A DNA stretch of 64,000 nt, taken from assembly GCF_022230955.1 (NCBI RefSeq), contig NZ_JAKKFI010000013.1, forward strand, positions 1 through 64,000, written 5' to 3'. Position numbers and translations under genes: made by a program. Below, piece by piece: positions 14,375-23,983 of the stretch. The notes under the pieces are model-generated. The model was not told where the DNA came from, did not search any database, and saw nothing but the letters and a program-made list of their open reading frames with translations. This DNA comes from Micromonospora cabrerizensis (GTDB taxonomy: Bacteria > Actinomycetota > Actinomycetes > Mycobacteriales > Micromonosporaceae). Numbering within the stretch: position 1 is the first letter of the stretch; each line of letters opens with the position of its first letter.

Positions 14375-15529
14375 ATTTCTGATGCGGTGGTAGGAGAGGA
14401 TGCCGGCGTGGTCCAGGACGACCACCGTGAGCACCACCCCGGTGGCGACCGCGCTGACCGCCAGCAGCGGCAGCCGCAGAACAGCCCCGCCGACGGCCAA
14501 CGCGAGCAGCGCCGCCACCCGCGTCCAGGAGAGCCGTCGGTGGATCGCCAGCGAGAAGAGGATCCGCCCGGCGAGAAACAGCATCGGACCGCCCAGGATG
14601 ACGACCGCCGCGGTCATGTCGGCCTCCTTCGTGGGGTGGGCGATGCTCAGCTCCGCCCCGACGGCGGTGACCACCAGCCCGGCGACCATCACGAGGTGCA
14701 GGTATCCCGTGATGACGCCCAGCCGGGACGGGTCGGCTTGCTCGATGGCCGGGCCGAGGCGCTGGCCGGCGGGCGTCACGTAGAGCAGACCGGTCAGCAC
14801 GGCGGTGGCGAAGACCAGCAGGAAGGCGGCGGTCTGCGGGAGGTCGAGGTGGGTGTCGGCGTACGACAGGCCGGCGACCAGGACGAGTTCGCCCAGGGCA
14901 ATGATCATGATTTGCTGGTACCGCTCGGCGAAGTGCTCCCCGGCGAGGCGCAACTCCTGCCTGCTCGTCCGTCCAAGCCGTGGGGTGGGCCAGCCGAGTC
15001 GTGGGCCGGTGAAGTCGATGGCGAGGGCGAGCACCCAGAGCGGCACCCGCCACTCCGGCAGGAACCCACCGACCAGCCACGGTACGGCGGAGACACCGAA
15101 CCAGCAGAGGATCCGCACCGCCCGTTTCTGTCGGGGGTGACCGCGCAGCGCGAACGCGGTCACCGCGCCCCGGGCGATGTGGACCGCGACGTACGCGCTG
15201 GCGAAGAGCACGCCCCGCCCGTCCAACGCCTGCGGAATCGCCACCCCGGCCAGCAGGCTGCCCAGCGCGGCACCGACCAGCAGCCACCGGACCCACGGGC
15301 TCTCCGGGTCGTACCAGTCGGCGAACCAGGTGGTGGTCACCCAGATCCACCACACCGCCGCCAACAGCAGTGCGGTACGCAGCGCGCCGACCAGGGTGAG
15401 GTCGTGCAACAGGTGCCCCGCCAGTTGACTGAGGGCCAGCACGAACGCCAGGTCGAAGAACAGCTCCAGGAACGAGGCGCTCAGCGGTGAGTTGCTGCCC
15501 CGCAGCAGCCGTTCGGGCCTGCTGGCCAT
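14366..15529 (-). CDS. low temperature requirement protein A (LtrA) family membrane protein
   Basis: The product is 387 residues with about ten hydrophobic helices. The opening SFLELFFDLAFVLALSQLA is the hallmark of the LtrA family. Later conserved blocks include HFAERYQQIMIIALGE. LtrA was first tied to cold growth in Listeria; its biochemical role remains unclear. ATG at 15529 is preceded by GGAGGA; upstream in-frame codons lack coding character. It is followed at 10 bases by the MarR-GNAT gene. Confidence 0.88.
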   Translation of the reverse strand: MASRPERLLRGSNSPLSASFLELFFDLAFVLALSQLAGHLLHDLTLVGALRTALLLAAVWWIWVTTTWFADWYDPESPWVRWLLVGAALGSLLAGVAIPQALDGRGVLFASAYVAVHIARGAVTAFALRGHPRQKRAVRILCWFGVSAVPWLVGGFLPEWRVPLWVLALAIDFTGPRLGWPTPRLGRTSRQELRLAGEHFAERYQQIMIIALGELVLVAGLSYADTHLDLPQTAAFLLVFATAVLTGLLYVTPAGQRLGPAIEQADPSRLGVITGYLHLVMVAGLVVTAVGAELSIAHPTKEADMTAAVVILGGPMLFLAGRILFSLAIHRRLSWTRVAALLALAVGGAVLRLPLLAVSAVATGVVLTVVVLDHAGILSYHRIRNPD

Positions 15530-15792
15530 CGGCGCTCCTCCCGGTGGCACGCACGCCCCGCGTCCGTCGTACCACCCGAGGCCGGCCACCGGAGGTGGAA
15601 ACGGGTCAACGGCGGACGCCGACCCCCGCGTTGGCGGAGGTCGGTCATGAGAGATCCCTTCGGCGATGCGGGGGATCTCGATGTCTGGCACCCCCGGCGA
15701 CGACCCGCTGACCCCTCGTGTCGTTGATCCGGCAGCGCCCATGGTCGTCGCTGACCACGGTGGGGGCACCGACTCAACGAGGAGGGACGCCG

Positions 15793-16257
15793 ATGACCGC
15801 TCAGCGGGAGACCGTGCAGGTCGACCACGACCTGTTCCGCGCCGTGTACGACTCACCCGCATCACTGCCCGGCCGACACCGCTGGATCACCCCGGAGTCA
15901 GACGTCCGGCGGTTGGAGAAGCTGCTCGGCATACCGACGCGCAGCATCGGCGCCCCGCTCTGGGTCAGCGGTGACGAGCCGGACTGCCCGAAGTGCGGCC
16001 GTCGGGTCACCTGGTACGACATCGTGTCGTCGGCGCTCTCCGGCCTGCACGACAAGGCCATGATCGCCACCGTCATCCTCGGCGAACGCAAGTACGTCAA
16101 CACCGAGATCCCGGACGCCATCGCCGGCGTGCGCTGCGCCGACTGCCGCACCGCGATCGACGGCCTGCGCAGCTTCAAGTGCCACAACTGGGCGTACGCC
16201 TTCGAGGAGTTGGAGGCCGTCCGCGAACGGATGGCCGGCGGCCTCCCGCCGGCCTGA
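15793..16257 (+). CDS. conserved hypothetical protein with a four-cysteine motif
   Basis: The product is 154 residues, cytoplasmic. Two CxxC pairs, CPKC and CADC, about 50 residues apart suggest a zinc-ribbon-like knuckle flanking DKAMIATVILGERKYVNTE. No family is recognised. The ATG at 15793 has AGGAGGG seven bases upstream, a strong ribosome site. The stop is six bases from that of the convergent GH65 gene. A nucleic-acid or protein-binding role would fit the metal site but is only a guess. Confidence 0.65.
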   Translation: MTAQRETVQVDHDLFRAVYDSPASLPGRHRWITPESDVRRLEKLLGIPTRSIGAPLWVSGDEPDCPKCGRRVTWYDIVSSALSGLHDKAMIATVILGERKYVNTEIPDAIAGVRCADCRTAIDGLRSFKCHNWAYAFEELEAVRERMAGGLPPA

Positions 16258-16263
16258 GGCGGC

Positions 16264-18660
16264 TCAGTCGGCCGAGCGGCGGGTGGGGCGGCGGCCGGGC
16301 GGGGAGGGCGGCTCCGGCCCCGGGTCGGGCACCGGGGGCATCGGCCGGGTGACCGGCTCGGCACCGGTGACCCGCAACGACTCACCGTGGTGCCACAGCT
16401 CGACCTCGGTGTCGGCGGCGGCGTCGGGCAGTTCGTAGCGGGCCTCGGTGGGAGTCAGCGTGACCCGCAGCCGGTGGCCGCGCCAGCGCAGGCTGAAGAC
16501 CAGCCGGTCGATCCGACGCGGCAGCCGGGGGTCGAAGGAGAGCACCGCCCGGTCGTCGCGCAGCCCGCCGAAACCCTGCACCAGCGCCAGCCACGCACCG
16601 GCCAGCGAGGCCAGGTGCAGCCCGTCGGCGGTCTTGTCCCCCAGATCCGCCAGGTCCTGGAGGACCGACTCGGCGAACAGGTCGTACGCCAGATCCAGGT
16701 GCCCGACCTCGGCGGCCAGCACCGCCTGCGGGGCGGCCGACAGCGACGAGTCGCGGACCGTGCGGGCCTCGTAGTAGGCCAGGTTGCGGGCCTTCTCGTC
16801 GGCGGTGAACTCACCGGGGCAGAGCTGCATGGCGAGCACCAGGTCGGCCTGCTTGACCACCTGCTTGCGGTACAACTCCAGGTACGGGAAGTGAAGCAGC
16901 AGCGGGTAGTCGTCCTCGCCCGTGTTCGCGAAGTCCCACTCGGGCTGCTGGGTGAAGCCGGCGGCCTGCTGGTGCACCCCGCGCTCGTGGTCGTACGAAA
17001 CGAACATCGCATCGGCGGCGGCCCGCCAGCCGGCCACCTCGTCGGGGTCCACGCCGAGCCGACCGGCCACGTCGGGGTGGCGCTCGGCGGCGTCCGCCGC
17101 GCCCCGCAGGTTGCGCTTCGCCATCAGGTTGGTGAAGACGTTGTCGTCGACCAGCGCCGCGTACTCGTCCGGGCCGGTCACGCCGTGCAGGTGGAAGTCC
17201 TCCTCCGACCAGTGCCCGAAGCCGTGCCAGAGCCGGGCGGTCTCCACCAGCAACTCCAGCCCCGCCTCGGCGAGGAACCGCTGGTCGTCGGTGACCGCCA
17301 GGTAGCGCAGCACCGCGTCGGCGATGTCGGCGTTGACGTGCAGCGCCGCGGTGCCCGCCGGCCAGTAACCGGAGCACTCCCGGCCGCCGATGGTGCGCCA
17401 CGGGAAGGTGGCGCCGGTCAGCCGCAGCTCGCGGGCCCGTTCCCGAGCCTGCGGCAGGTGGGTGTGCCGCCAGGTCAGCGCCGAGCGGGCCACCGCCGGG
17501 GCCAGGTAGGTGAGCACCGGCAGGACGTAGGTCTCGGTGTCCCAGAGGACGTGCCCGTCGTAGCCGTTGCCGGTCAACCCCTTCGCCGAGATGGTCCGGT
17601 CCGAGTCCGGACGGCCGGCCTGGACCAGGTGGAACATCGCGAACCGGACCGCCTGTTGGAGATCCTGGTCGCCGTCGAGCTGCACGTCGGCGACCTGCCA
17701 GGCCGCGTCCAGTGCGGCGCGCTGGTCGGTGAGCAGAGCGTCGAAGCCGTCCGCGCGGGCCGCGTCCGCCTCCGCGACGACCAGGGCCGCCAACTCGTCG
17801 GCCGGTGTCCCGTCGACCGATGCCCACTCGTACGCGGCGAACTTCGTCAGCCGCAGCCGCTCCCCCGGGTGCAGGCGACCCGTCACGGTCAGCCGGATCC
17901 GGTCCGGGGTGCAGTCACCGGTGGCGGTGACGGTGTCCGGCCCGTCCAGCAGGTGACTGACCGCGACCGCGACGCGCTGACCACTGCGCTCGGTGCGGTG
18001 CACCAGCATCCCGTCGAGGCCGGTCGCGCTGTACGACTCGGCGCTCAGCGGGTCGGTGGGCACCGAGGCTGCCCGGGGGTCGTCCGAGCGCTCCGGCACC
18101 TTCTCGTTGGCCAGCAGGTCCGAGCAGACCCGCAGCTCGACGGGGGCGTCCAGCGGTTCGACCTCGTACCGGACGGCGGCCACCGGACGGCGCGGCAGGG
18201 ACACCAGCCGGGTGCTGCGGATGCGCACTCCACGCCCCGCCGGGGAGATCCACTCGGTTTCCCTGCGCAGCACACCGTTGCGCAGGTCGAGCACCCGCTC
18301 GTGGCTGCGCAGCGTCCCGGTGCGGATGTCCAGCGGCTCGTCGTCGACCCAGAGCCGGATCAGCGCGGCGTTCGGCGCACTGATGACGGTGTCGCTGGCC
18401 TGCGGAAACGCGTACCCCTCCTCGGGGTAGCTCAGCTCCCGCCGCTCGTGCAGGCCGTTGACGTAGCTGCCCGGCATCCCGCAGGGTGCGCCCTCGTCGA
18501 GCACACCACGCCAGCCGACCCACCCGTTACCCAACGCGAAGATCGATTCAGTTTCGCCGAGCCGGTCCAGATCGGCCTCCGTACGCCGAATCTGCCAGGT
18601 CTGGTCGTCCAACGTGCCAGTGGCGGGCGGCGGTTGGCCGGTGGCCGAACTGGTGTGCAC
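16264..18660 (-). CDS. glycoside hydrolase family 65 protein (disaccharide phosphorylase or hydrolase)
   Basis: The product is 798 residues, the normal size for GH65. The N-terminal beta-sandwich domain spans about 20-280 (GNGWVGWRG near 45). It is followed by an (alpha/alpha)6 barrel with DGHVLWDTETYVLPVL and the catalytic block VTGPDEYAALVDDNVFTN, where Glu499 is the general acid. GH65 enzymes act on alpha-linked glucose disaccharides such as trehalose, maltose, kojibiose or nigerose, mostly by phosphorolysis. Which applies here cannot be said. A beta-phosphoglucomutase gene, often its partner, is absent. It has no signal peptide, so it acts in the cytoplasm. It diverges from a PAP2 phosphatase gene. 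Confidence 0.88.
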   Translation of the reverse strand: MHTSSATGQPPPATGTLDDQTWQIRRTEADLDRLGETESIFALGNGWVGWRGVLDEGAPCGMPGSYVNGLHERRELSYPEEGYAFPQASDTVISAPNAALIRLWVDDEPLDIRTGTLRSHERVLDLRNGVLRRETEWISPAGRGVRIRSTRLVSLPRRPVAAVRYEVEPLDAPVELRVCSDLLANEKVPERSDDPRAASVPTDPLSAESYSATGLDGMLVHRTERSGQRVAVAVSHLLDGPDTVTATGDCTPDRIRLTVTGRLHPGERLRLTKFAAYEWASVDGTPADELAALVVAEADAARADGFDALLTDQRAALDAAWQVADVQLDGDQDLQQAVRFAMFHLVQAGRPDSDRTISAKGLTGNGYDGHVLWDTETYVLPVLTYLAPAVARSALTWRHTHLPQARERARELRLTGATFPWRTIGGRECSGYWPAGTAALHVNADIADAVLRYLAVTDDQRFLAEAGLELLVETARLWHGFGHWSEEDFHLHGVTGPDEYAALVDDNVFTNLMAKRNLRGAADAAERHPDVAGRLGVDPDEVAGWRAAADAMFVSYDHERGVHQQAAGFTQQPEWDFANTGEDDYPLLLHFPYLELYRKQVVKQADLVLAMQLCPGEFTADEKARNLAYYEARTVRDSSLSAAPQAVLAAEVGHLDLAYDLFAESVLQDLADLGDKTADGLHLASLAGAWLALVQGFGGLRDDRAVLSFDPRLPRRIDRLVFSLRWRGHRLRVTLTPTEARYELPDAAADTEVELWHHGESLRVTGAEPVTRPMPPVPDPGPEPPSPPGRRPTRRSAD

Positions 18661-18830
18661 AAAGCCTCCTGTGGATGCCGACGTCCCCGACCAGCCAAGC
18701 AGAGCCGGCTGAACGAATCCTGGACGAAGGTCGTGAAGACCACCCGACCTTCGACAGCTGCGGTGCCCTCTGCCGTGTTCCTAGGTTGTCCCCCAGGTGA
18801 ACAAGGTATGAACGTGGAGTGAGGTGATGC

Positions 18831-19460
18831 ATGGTCCACAACGGCAGCATGGACGTTCCGGAGATCAGTGCTGAGTGGTACGGCGACGTCGTCGACGCCG
18901 CCGCCCGCAGCCCGGAACCGGTGCAATGGTTCGTCGGACACGCCACCGAGGGGGTGATCCTGCTACTCGGCGCGCTGCTGCTGATGGCCGCGCTGAGCCG
19001 CCGCGCCGGCAGCCCACACGACCGGGCACTCGCGCTGATCGCGCCGGTGCCGGCCCTCCTGGCGTACGTGGGCAGCGAATGGTTCAAGACCGTGGTGGAC
19101 GAGGACCGCCCCTGCCGGACGATCGGGCGGGCGATCATCGCGGGCACCTGCCCACCCCCGGGCGACTGGTCGTTTCCCAGCAACCACGCCACCGTCGCCG
19201 GCGCGCTGGCGGTCACCACGCTGCTGCTCAACCGCCGGCTCGGTCTGATCGCGCTGCCACTGGCCGCGCTCGGCGCCTTCTCCCGGGTCTTCGTGGGAGT
19301 GCACTACCCGCACGACGTGGTCGCGGGCGTGCTCTTCGGCGCCCTGGTCGCCGTGGTGGCAACCCCGCTGCTGGCCCGACCCACCGCCGAGGTGCTGCGC
19401 CGCCGCGCCGACCGCGCCGACAGCCCGGCCCCCAAACTGGCGAGCCGCTCACGCCCCTGA
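18831..19460 (+). CDS. PAP2-family membrane phosphatase
   Basis: The product is 209 residues with about five hydrophobic helices. The three phosphatase signatures are present in order: KTVVDEDRP (KxxxxxxRP), PSNHA (PSGH-like, with Asn in place of Gly), and SRVFVGVHYPHDV (SRxxxxxHxxxD). Such enzymes remove phosphate from lipid phosphates such as undecaprenyl diphosphate or phosphatidic acid at the membrane surface. The ATG at 18831 follows GAGG by eight bases; another in-frame ATG is at 18849. It diverges from the GH65 gene and ends just before the prepilin peptidase gene. Confidence 0.88.
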   Translation: MVHNGSMDVPEISAEWYGDVVDAAARSPEPVQWFVGHATEGVILLLGALLLMAALSRRAGSPHDRALALIAPVPALLAYVGSEWFKTVVDEDRPCRTIGRAIIAGTCPPPGDWSFPSNHATVAGALAVTTLLLNRRLGLIALPLAALGAFSRVFVGVHYPHDVVAGVLFGALVAVVATPLLARPTAEVLRRRADRADSPAPKLASRSRP

Positions 19461-19494
19461 ACGATCTTGAGATTGCGCGGCGGGTGACGGGTGG

Positions 19495-20226
19495 TCAGGT
19501 CGCCAGCAGGAGCGCGCCGACCGTGCCGACGAGCAGGAACGGGCCGAACGGCAGGTGCGAACTCCAGCGGGCGCGCCGTGTGGCCAGCAGAGCCAGACTG
19601 ACCAGCGCGGACAGCCCGGAGGCGAGCAGCAGCCCGAGCAGCAGCACCGGCCAGCCGTACCAGCCGAGCAGCGCCCCCACACTCAGCGCCAGCTTGGCGT
19701 CACCCAGCCCGAAGCCACGACGGCCGAGCAGCAACGTGGTGCTGGCGAAGAACAGCGCCAGTCCCGCGCCGCCGATTGCGGCTCTCAACCAGTGCCCGGG
19801 CTCGGCGTCGAGCGCGGCGACGCCGAGCAGGAGCCAGGTCCCGGCTGCCGCCGGCAGGGTGAGCCGGTCCGGCAGCCGGTGCACGGCCAGGTCGACGAAG
19901 ACCGCCGGGATCGTCCAGCCGAGCCACCAGGCCAGCGCCGGGAGCGCCCCACCCGAGGGACCGACCAGGGCCAGCAGCACCACCGCGGCGAGCAGGGCCA
20001 GCTCGACCGTGCCCGGTGGCGGCCCGACCCGCGCCCGGCAGCGACCGCAGCGGGCTGTCGGGCCGAGCGCCGGCCAGGGACGGGTCAGGCCGAGCGGCGC
20101 GCCGCAGGCGTCGCAGCCGGTGCGGCTGGGCATACCCGGGGGTACGGCGTAGCGCAGCGCGGCGATCCGCATCAGTGGACCGATGGCGAGGATCGCGACC
20201 ACGGTGGCGGCTCGGGTGCGAGCCAT
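19495..20226 (-). CDS. prepilin peptidase (A24, type IV leader peptidase) of the tad system
   Basis: This multi-pass membrane protein of about 243 residues carries the two aspartate motifs of A24 peptidases, FVDLAVHRLPDRLT and GLGDAKLALSVG. Near the N terminus two CxxC pairs (CDAC and CGRC) form the zinc site of bacterial leader peptidases; the methylase region between is short. It would cleave, and perhaps methylate, the pilin and pseudopilin precursors encoded by the divergent tad operon. The start is uncertain: ATG 20226 is preferred, because the in-frame ATG at 20379 adds 51 Pro-rich residues, though it has a GGACGGGAC upstream. Confidence 0.85.
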   Translation of the reverse strand: MARTRAATVVAILAIGPLMRIAALRYAVPPGMPSRTGCDACGAPLGLTRPWPALGPTARCGRCRARVGPPPGTVELALLAAVVLLALVGPSGGALPALAWWLGWTIPAVFVDLAVHRLPDRLTLPAAAGTWLLLGVAALDAEPGHWLRAAIGGAGLALFFASTTLLLGRRGFGLGDAKLALSVGALLGWYGWPVLLLGLLLASGLSALVSLALLATRRARWSSHLPFGPFLLVGTVGALLLAT

Positions 20227-20379
20227 CGCAGGAACGCGCTCCGCGGTCGGCCGACGTTCCGGCGGGGGCGCTGCCCGGCCAGCGGGGTTGGTCGTGTCGC
20301 CGGACGGTGGGGATGCCGGACGCCGATCGGCTGGGTTCTCCCGCCCCGGGACGGCTGCCGGGGGGCCGGTCAGCGCCAT

Positions 20380-20969
20380 GTCCCGTCCATTACGCCCCGG
20401 CGCTCCCCCGCGAAGGTGAACACGGATCGTGACGGAACGATCGCTGTGGTGTGGCGAATGGCGCAGAAAGCGACCTTGCCGCCCGACCGTCGCACGGCGC
20501 TCTCGGCCGGCCTCCGAGTGGGCGTCTCGCCGGACGAGGCCACCCCTCGAAGGGCCGACAACGGCGCTGGGATGCCGGGATGAGGCCGCGATGTCCTACT
20601 CCCGGGACCGGCGACGGGGCGTACCGGACCCGACCCGTCCTGACGAGGCCCGATCTTCGAAGACCCCTTGCTCGGCCACTGCCTCGGGCGCAGTGCGGAC
20701 ACCCGCCACCACCACCTGTCATCACGGAGAGTGTTCACTTGAATTGCCTCTGTTGTATCGGCGAACGTCAGCCTATGCTCGCCCCTTGGGTGTGACGCAA
20801 GCCTCACCTCGACAACCGGAAGACACAGGACCTTGCATTTGTAGAAGATCCGTAACGGTGAATGCAGAAGCGCAATGAACGGCTCCGGATGTGCTGATCC
20901 GGGCGCGCTTCCGTATGCCCGGCGGCGGTGGACCGACACCGCGCGGGGCGACCACGAGGAGGCTCGACG
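20380..20969 (+). other. 590-base gap upstream of the tad operon, no gene recognised
   Basis: Open frames here lack protein-like composition or ribosome sites. The 20720-20880 part is clearly richer in A+T than its surroundings and contains TATGCT at 20774-20779, a possible -10 box without a clear -35. It is the likely promoter and control region for the tad operon. A GAGGAGG ribosome site for the first gene is at 20956-20962. Confidence 0.45.
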
Positions 20970-21529
20970 GTGCGCGGACGGCAGCTCAGACGAGCGGCAA
21001 TCTGCCTGCTGGCGGTCGTAGCGGCGGTGCCGGTCACCGCCTGCGCCAGCGGACGGGAGCCGGTCGGACGACCGGCGGCAGCCCGTGAAGACGGACAACG
21101 GGCCGATCCCGACGCGGCACGGCGAGCTGCCGAGAAGGCAGCCCTCGACGCGTACTCCGGTTATCTCGCAGCCTCGCGCACGGCAAGTGGGCGCAGTGAT
21201 CCACACGCGCCGGAACTCGCCCGGTTTCTCGCTGATCCACTTCTCAGTCGGGTGCAATTGTCCATTCGCGACGCTAAGGAGCACGGCGCTATGCGAACCG
21301 GGACGGTGAAGTCCGACCCGACCGTGACCGCGGTCAGCCTCGACGCGAAGCCGGCGACAGTGGAGATCCAGGACTGCCTGGACACGACCGGCTACCGACT
21401 GGTCTACGCGAAGGACAAGCGCGTGGTCCCGGGCAGCGGGGGCGGCAAGCACTTCTCCACCGCCACCGCGACCCGCTATCCCGACGGCCGCTGGTTGATC
21501 AACTACGGCACCACGCACCGGGATCAGCC

Positions 21530-21536
<7 letters not shown>
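20970..21536 (+). CDS. tad-locus lipoprotein, unknown function
   Basis: The product is 188 residues. A signal peptide ends in the lipobox VTAC with Cys25. After an Ala/Glu/Arg-rich helix (about 45-70) comes a compact domain with DPTVTAVSLDAKPATVEIQD and ATRYPDGRWLINYG, which looks like the NTF2/lumazine-like lipoproteins often found next to tad genes. The start is GTG at 20970, eight bases after GAGGAGG. The stop overlaps the next gene, so it is co-translated with the rest of the operon. It may help anchor or assemble the pilus at the cell surface. Confidence 0.7.
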
Positions 21537-22480
<944 letters not shown>

Positions 22481-22520
22481 GCCAGCCCAGTGTGCGAGCC
22501 CCGCGAACGGAGATGACGCA

Positions 22521-23180
22521 GTGAGCCTCGCGACGCGCAACGGGACCGGGTCGGTCGACGCGCCGGTCACCCCACCCACTGTTGTCCGGCAGCGCCGGGT
22601 CCGCCCGGGGTTGCTCGGTCTCGCCGTACTCCTGATCGCCCTGGGTGGGCTGGGCGCGGCGTTCGCGGTCACCTCGGTCCGGGCCACCGGTAGCTACCTC
22701 GCGGTGGCCCGACCGGTGGAGGTGGGCCGCGAGATCAGCGCCGCCGACCTGGTCAGCGTGCAGGTCGCCGGAGGTCAGGGGCTGCGCCCGGTGCCGGCCG
22801 GCCGGCTCGACGAGGTGATCGGCAAACGGGCCGCGGTGGCGCTGGTCCCGGGCACCCTGCTCACGCTGGCGCAGGTCACCGACGACCCTCTGCTCGGCCC
22901 CGGCCAACAGCAGATCGCGCTCGGTCTGAAGACCGCCCAGGTGCCGGCCCGCGAACTGCACCCCGGTGACAAGGTCCTGCTGGTCAGCACGCCGGACAGC
23001 AACGCCACCGGGGACGCGGCCGCTGCGGGCACCCGGTTCTCGGCCACCGTGATCGACATGGTCAGCCCGGCCAACGACGACAAGGTCCTGTACCTGGCGC
23101 TGCTCACCCGTGACGTCCCCGCGGTGGTGGCGCTCGCCGCACAGAAGCGGCTCGCCGTCGTGCTGACCGAAGCGGCCTGA
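22521..23180 (+). CDS. SAF-domain protein, CpaB/RcpC-like tad component
   Basis: The product is 219 residues. One membrane helix (about 29-52, LLGLAVLLIALGGLGAAFAV) is followed by a SAF domain (about 62-125, including VGREISAADLVSVQV and KRAAVALVPGTLLT). A second beta-rich region follows. This layout matches CpaB/RcpC, the tad component proposed to sit outside the membrane and guide the pilus. It is shorter than Gram-negative CpaB, as expected for an actinobacterium lacking an outer membrane secretin. The next gene starts three bases later. Confidence 0.8.
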   Translation: MSLATRNGTGSVDAPVTPPTVVRQRRVRPGLLGLAVLLIALGGLGAAFAVTSVRATGSYLAVARPVEVGREISAADLVSVQVAGGQGLRPVPAGRLDEVIGKRAAVALVPGTLLTLAQVTDDPLLGPGQQQIALGLKTAQVPARELHPGDKVLLVSTPDSNATGDAAAAGTRFSATVIDMVSPANDDKVLYLALLTRDVPAVVALAAQKRLAVVLTEAA

Positions 23181-23182
23181 GC

Positions 23183-23983
23183 ATGGCGATCATCGCGCTG
23201 GTGTCCGCGAAGGGCTCGCCCGGCGTCACGACCTCGGCGCTGGCCTGTGCACTGGCCTGGCACCGGCGACTGGTGCTCGCCGAATGCGACCCGGCCGGCG
23301 GCTCGATCCTCGCCGGCTACCTCGGCGGCCAGCTGGACGGCCCGCGCGGCATCGGGGAGCTGGCCGTCGGGGAGCTGCGCGACGGCAACCTGGAAACCGC
23401 GTTCTGGTCCCAGCTCGTCGACCTGGACGCCCCCCGTCGGGAACGGCTGCTGCTGCCCGGGCTCGTCGACCCGGCCCAGGGCGGCAGTGTCACCCCGCTC
23501 TGGCAGCGCTTCGCCGACTACTTCGACGCCCTGGATCGCGGCACCCCCGGCTACGACGTCCTGGTGGACTGCGGCCGGCTGCACGTCACCGGGCCACCGT
23601 GGCCGGTGCTGCGGGCCGCGTCGGTGGTGCTGCTGGTGACCGGGGCGCAACTACCGGACCTCTCCGGCACCCGGGCGGTGGTCACCGCGATCGAACGGGA
23701 CTTCGCCGAGCACCGGGTGCCGCCGGGCACCCTGCGGCTGCTGCTGGTCGGCGGCGGGCACGGGCGAGCCGAGATCAGTCGCGCCCTGAAACTGCCGGTG
23801 ATCGCACGGCTGCCGCACGACCCGCGTACCGCCGGGGTTCTCGCCCTGGGCGGGACCGTCCGCGCCGGACGGCCGCTGATGCGCGCGGCGGCCGCGCTGG
23901 AGGTGCCGATCGGCGCGCTCCTGGACCGGCGTCGGGCCCGGCTGGCGTGGCCCGTGCAGCAGGGGGTGCCGGATGCGGTTTGA
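23183..23983 (+). CDS. CpaE/TadZ-like P-loop ATPase of the tad system
   Basis: The product is 266 residues and resembles MinD/ParA ATPases: SAKGSPGVTTSALA at the N terminus, AECDPAGGS as the A' region, and DVLVDCGRL as the Walker B equivalent. TadZ proteins place the pilus machine at one site in the cell. The signature lysine (Lys10) is kept, but the position of the usual second P-loop lysine is Val15, so ATP may be bound but poorly hydrolysed. Its end overlaps the start of the TadA ATPase gene by 11 bases. Confidence 0.8.
   Translation: MAIIALVSAKGSPGVTTSALACALAWHRRLVLAECDPAGGSILAGYLGGQLDGPRGIGELAVGELRDGNLETAFWSQLVDLDAPRRERLLLPGLVDPAQGGSVTPLWQRFADYFDALDRGTPGYDVLVDCGRLHVTGPPWPVLRAASVVLLVTGAQLPDLSGTRAVVTAIERDFAEHRVPPGTLRLLLVGGGHGRAEISRALKLPVIARLPHDPRTAGVLALGGTVRAGRPLMRAAAALEVPIGALLDRRRARLAWPVQQGVPDAV

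Noticed and set aside
20429..20878. A 149-codon plus-strand frame before the tad operon
   Set aside because: It has no ribosome site and no protein-like pattern, and lies in a likely control region.
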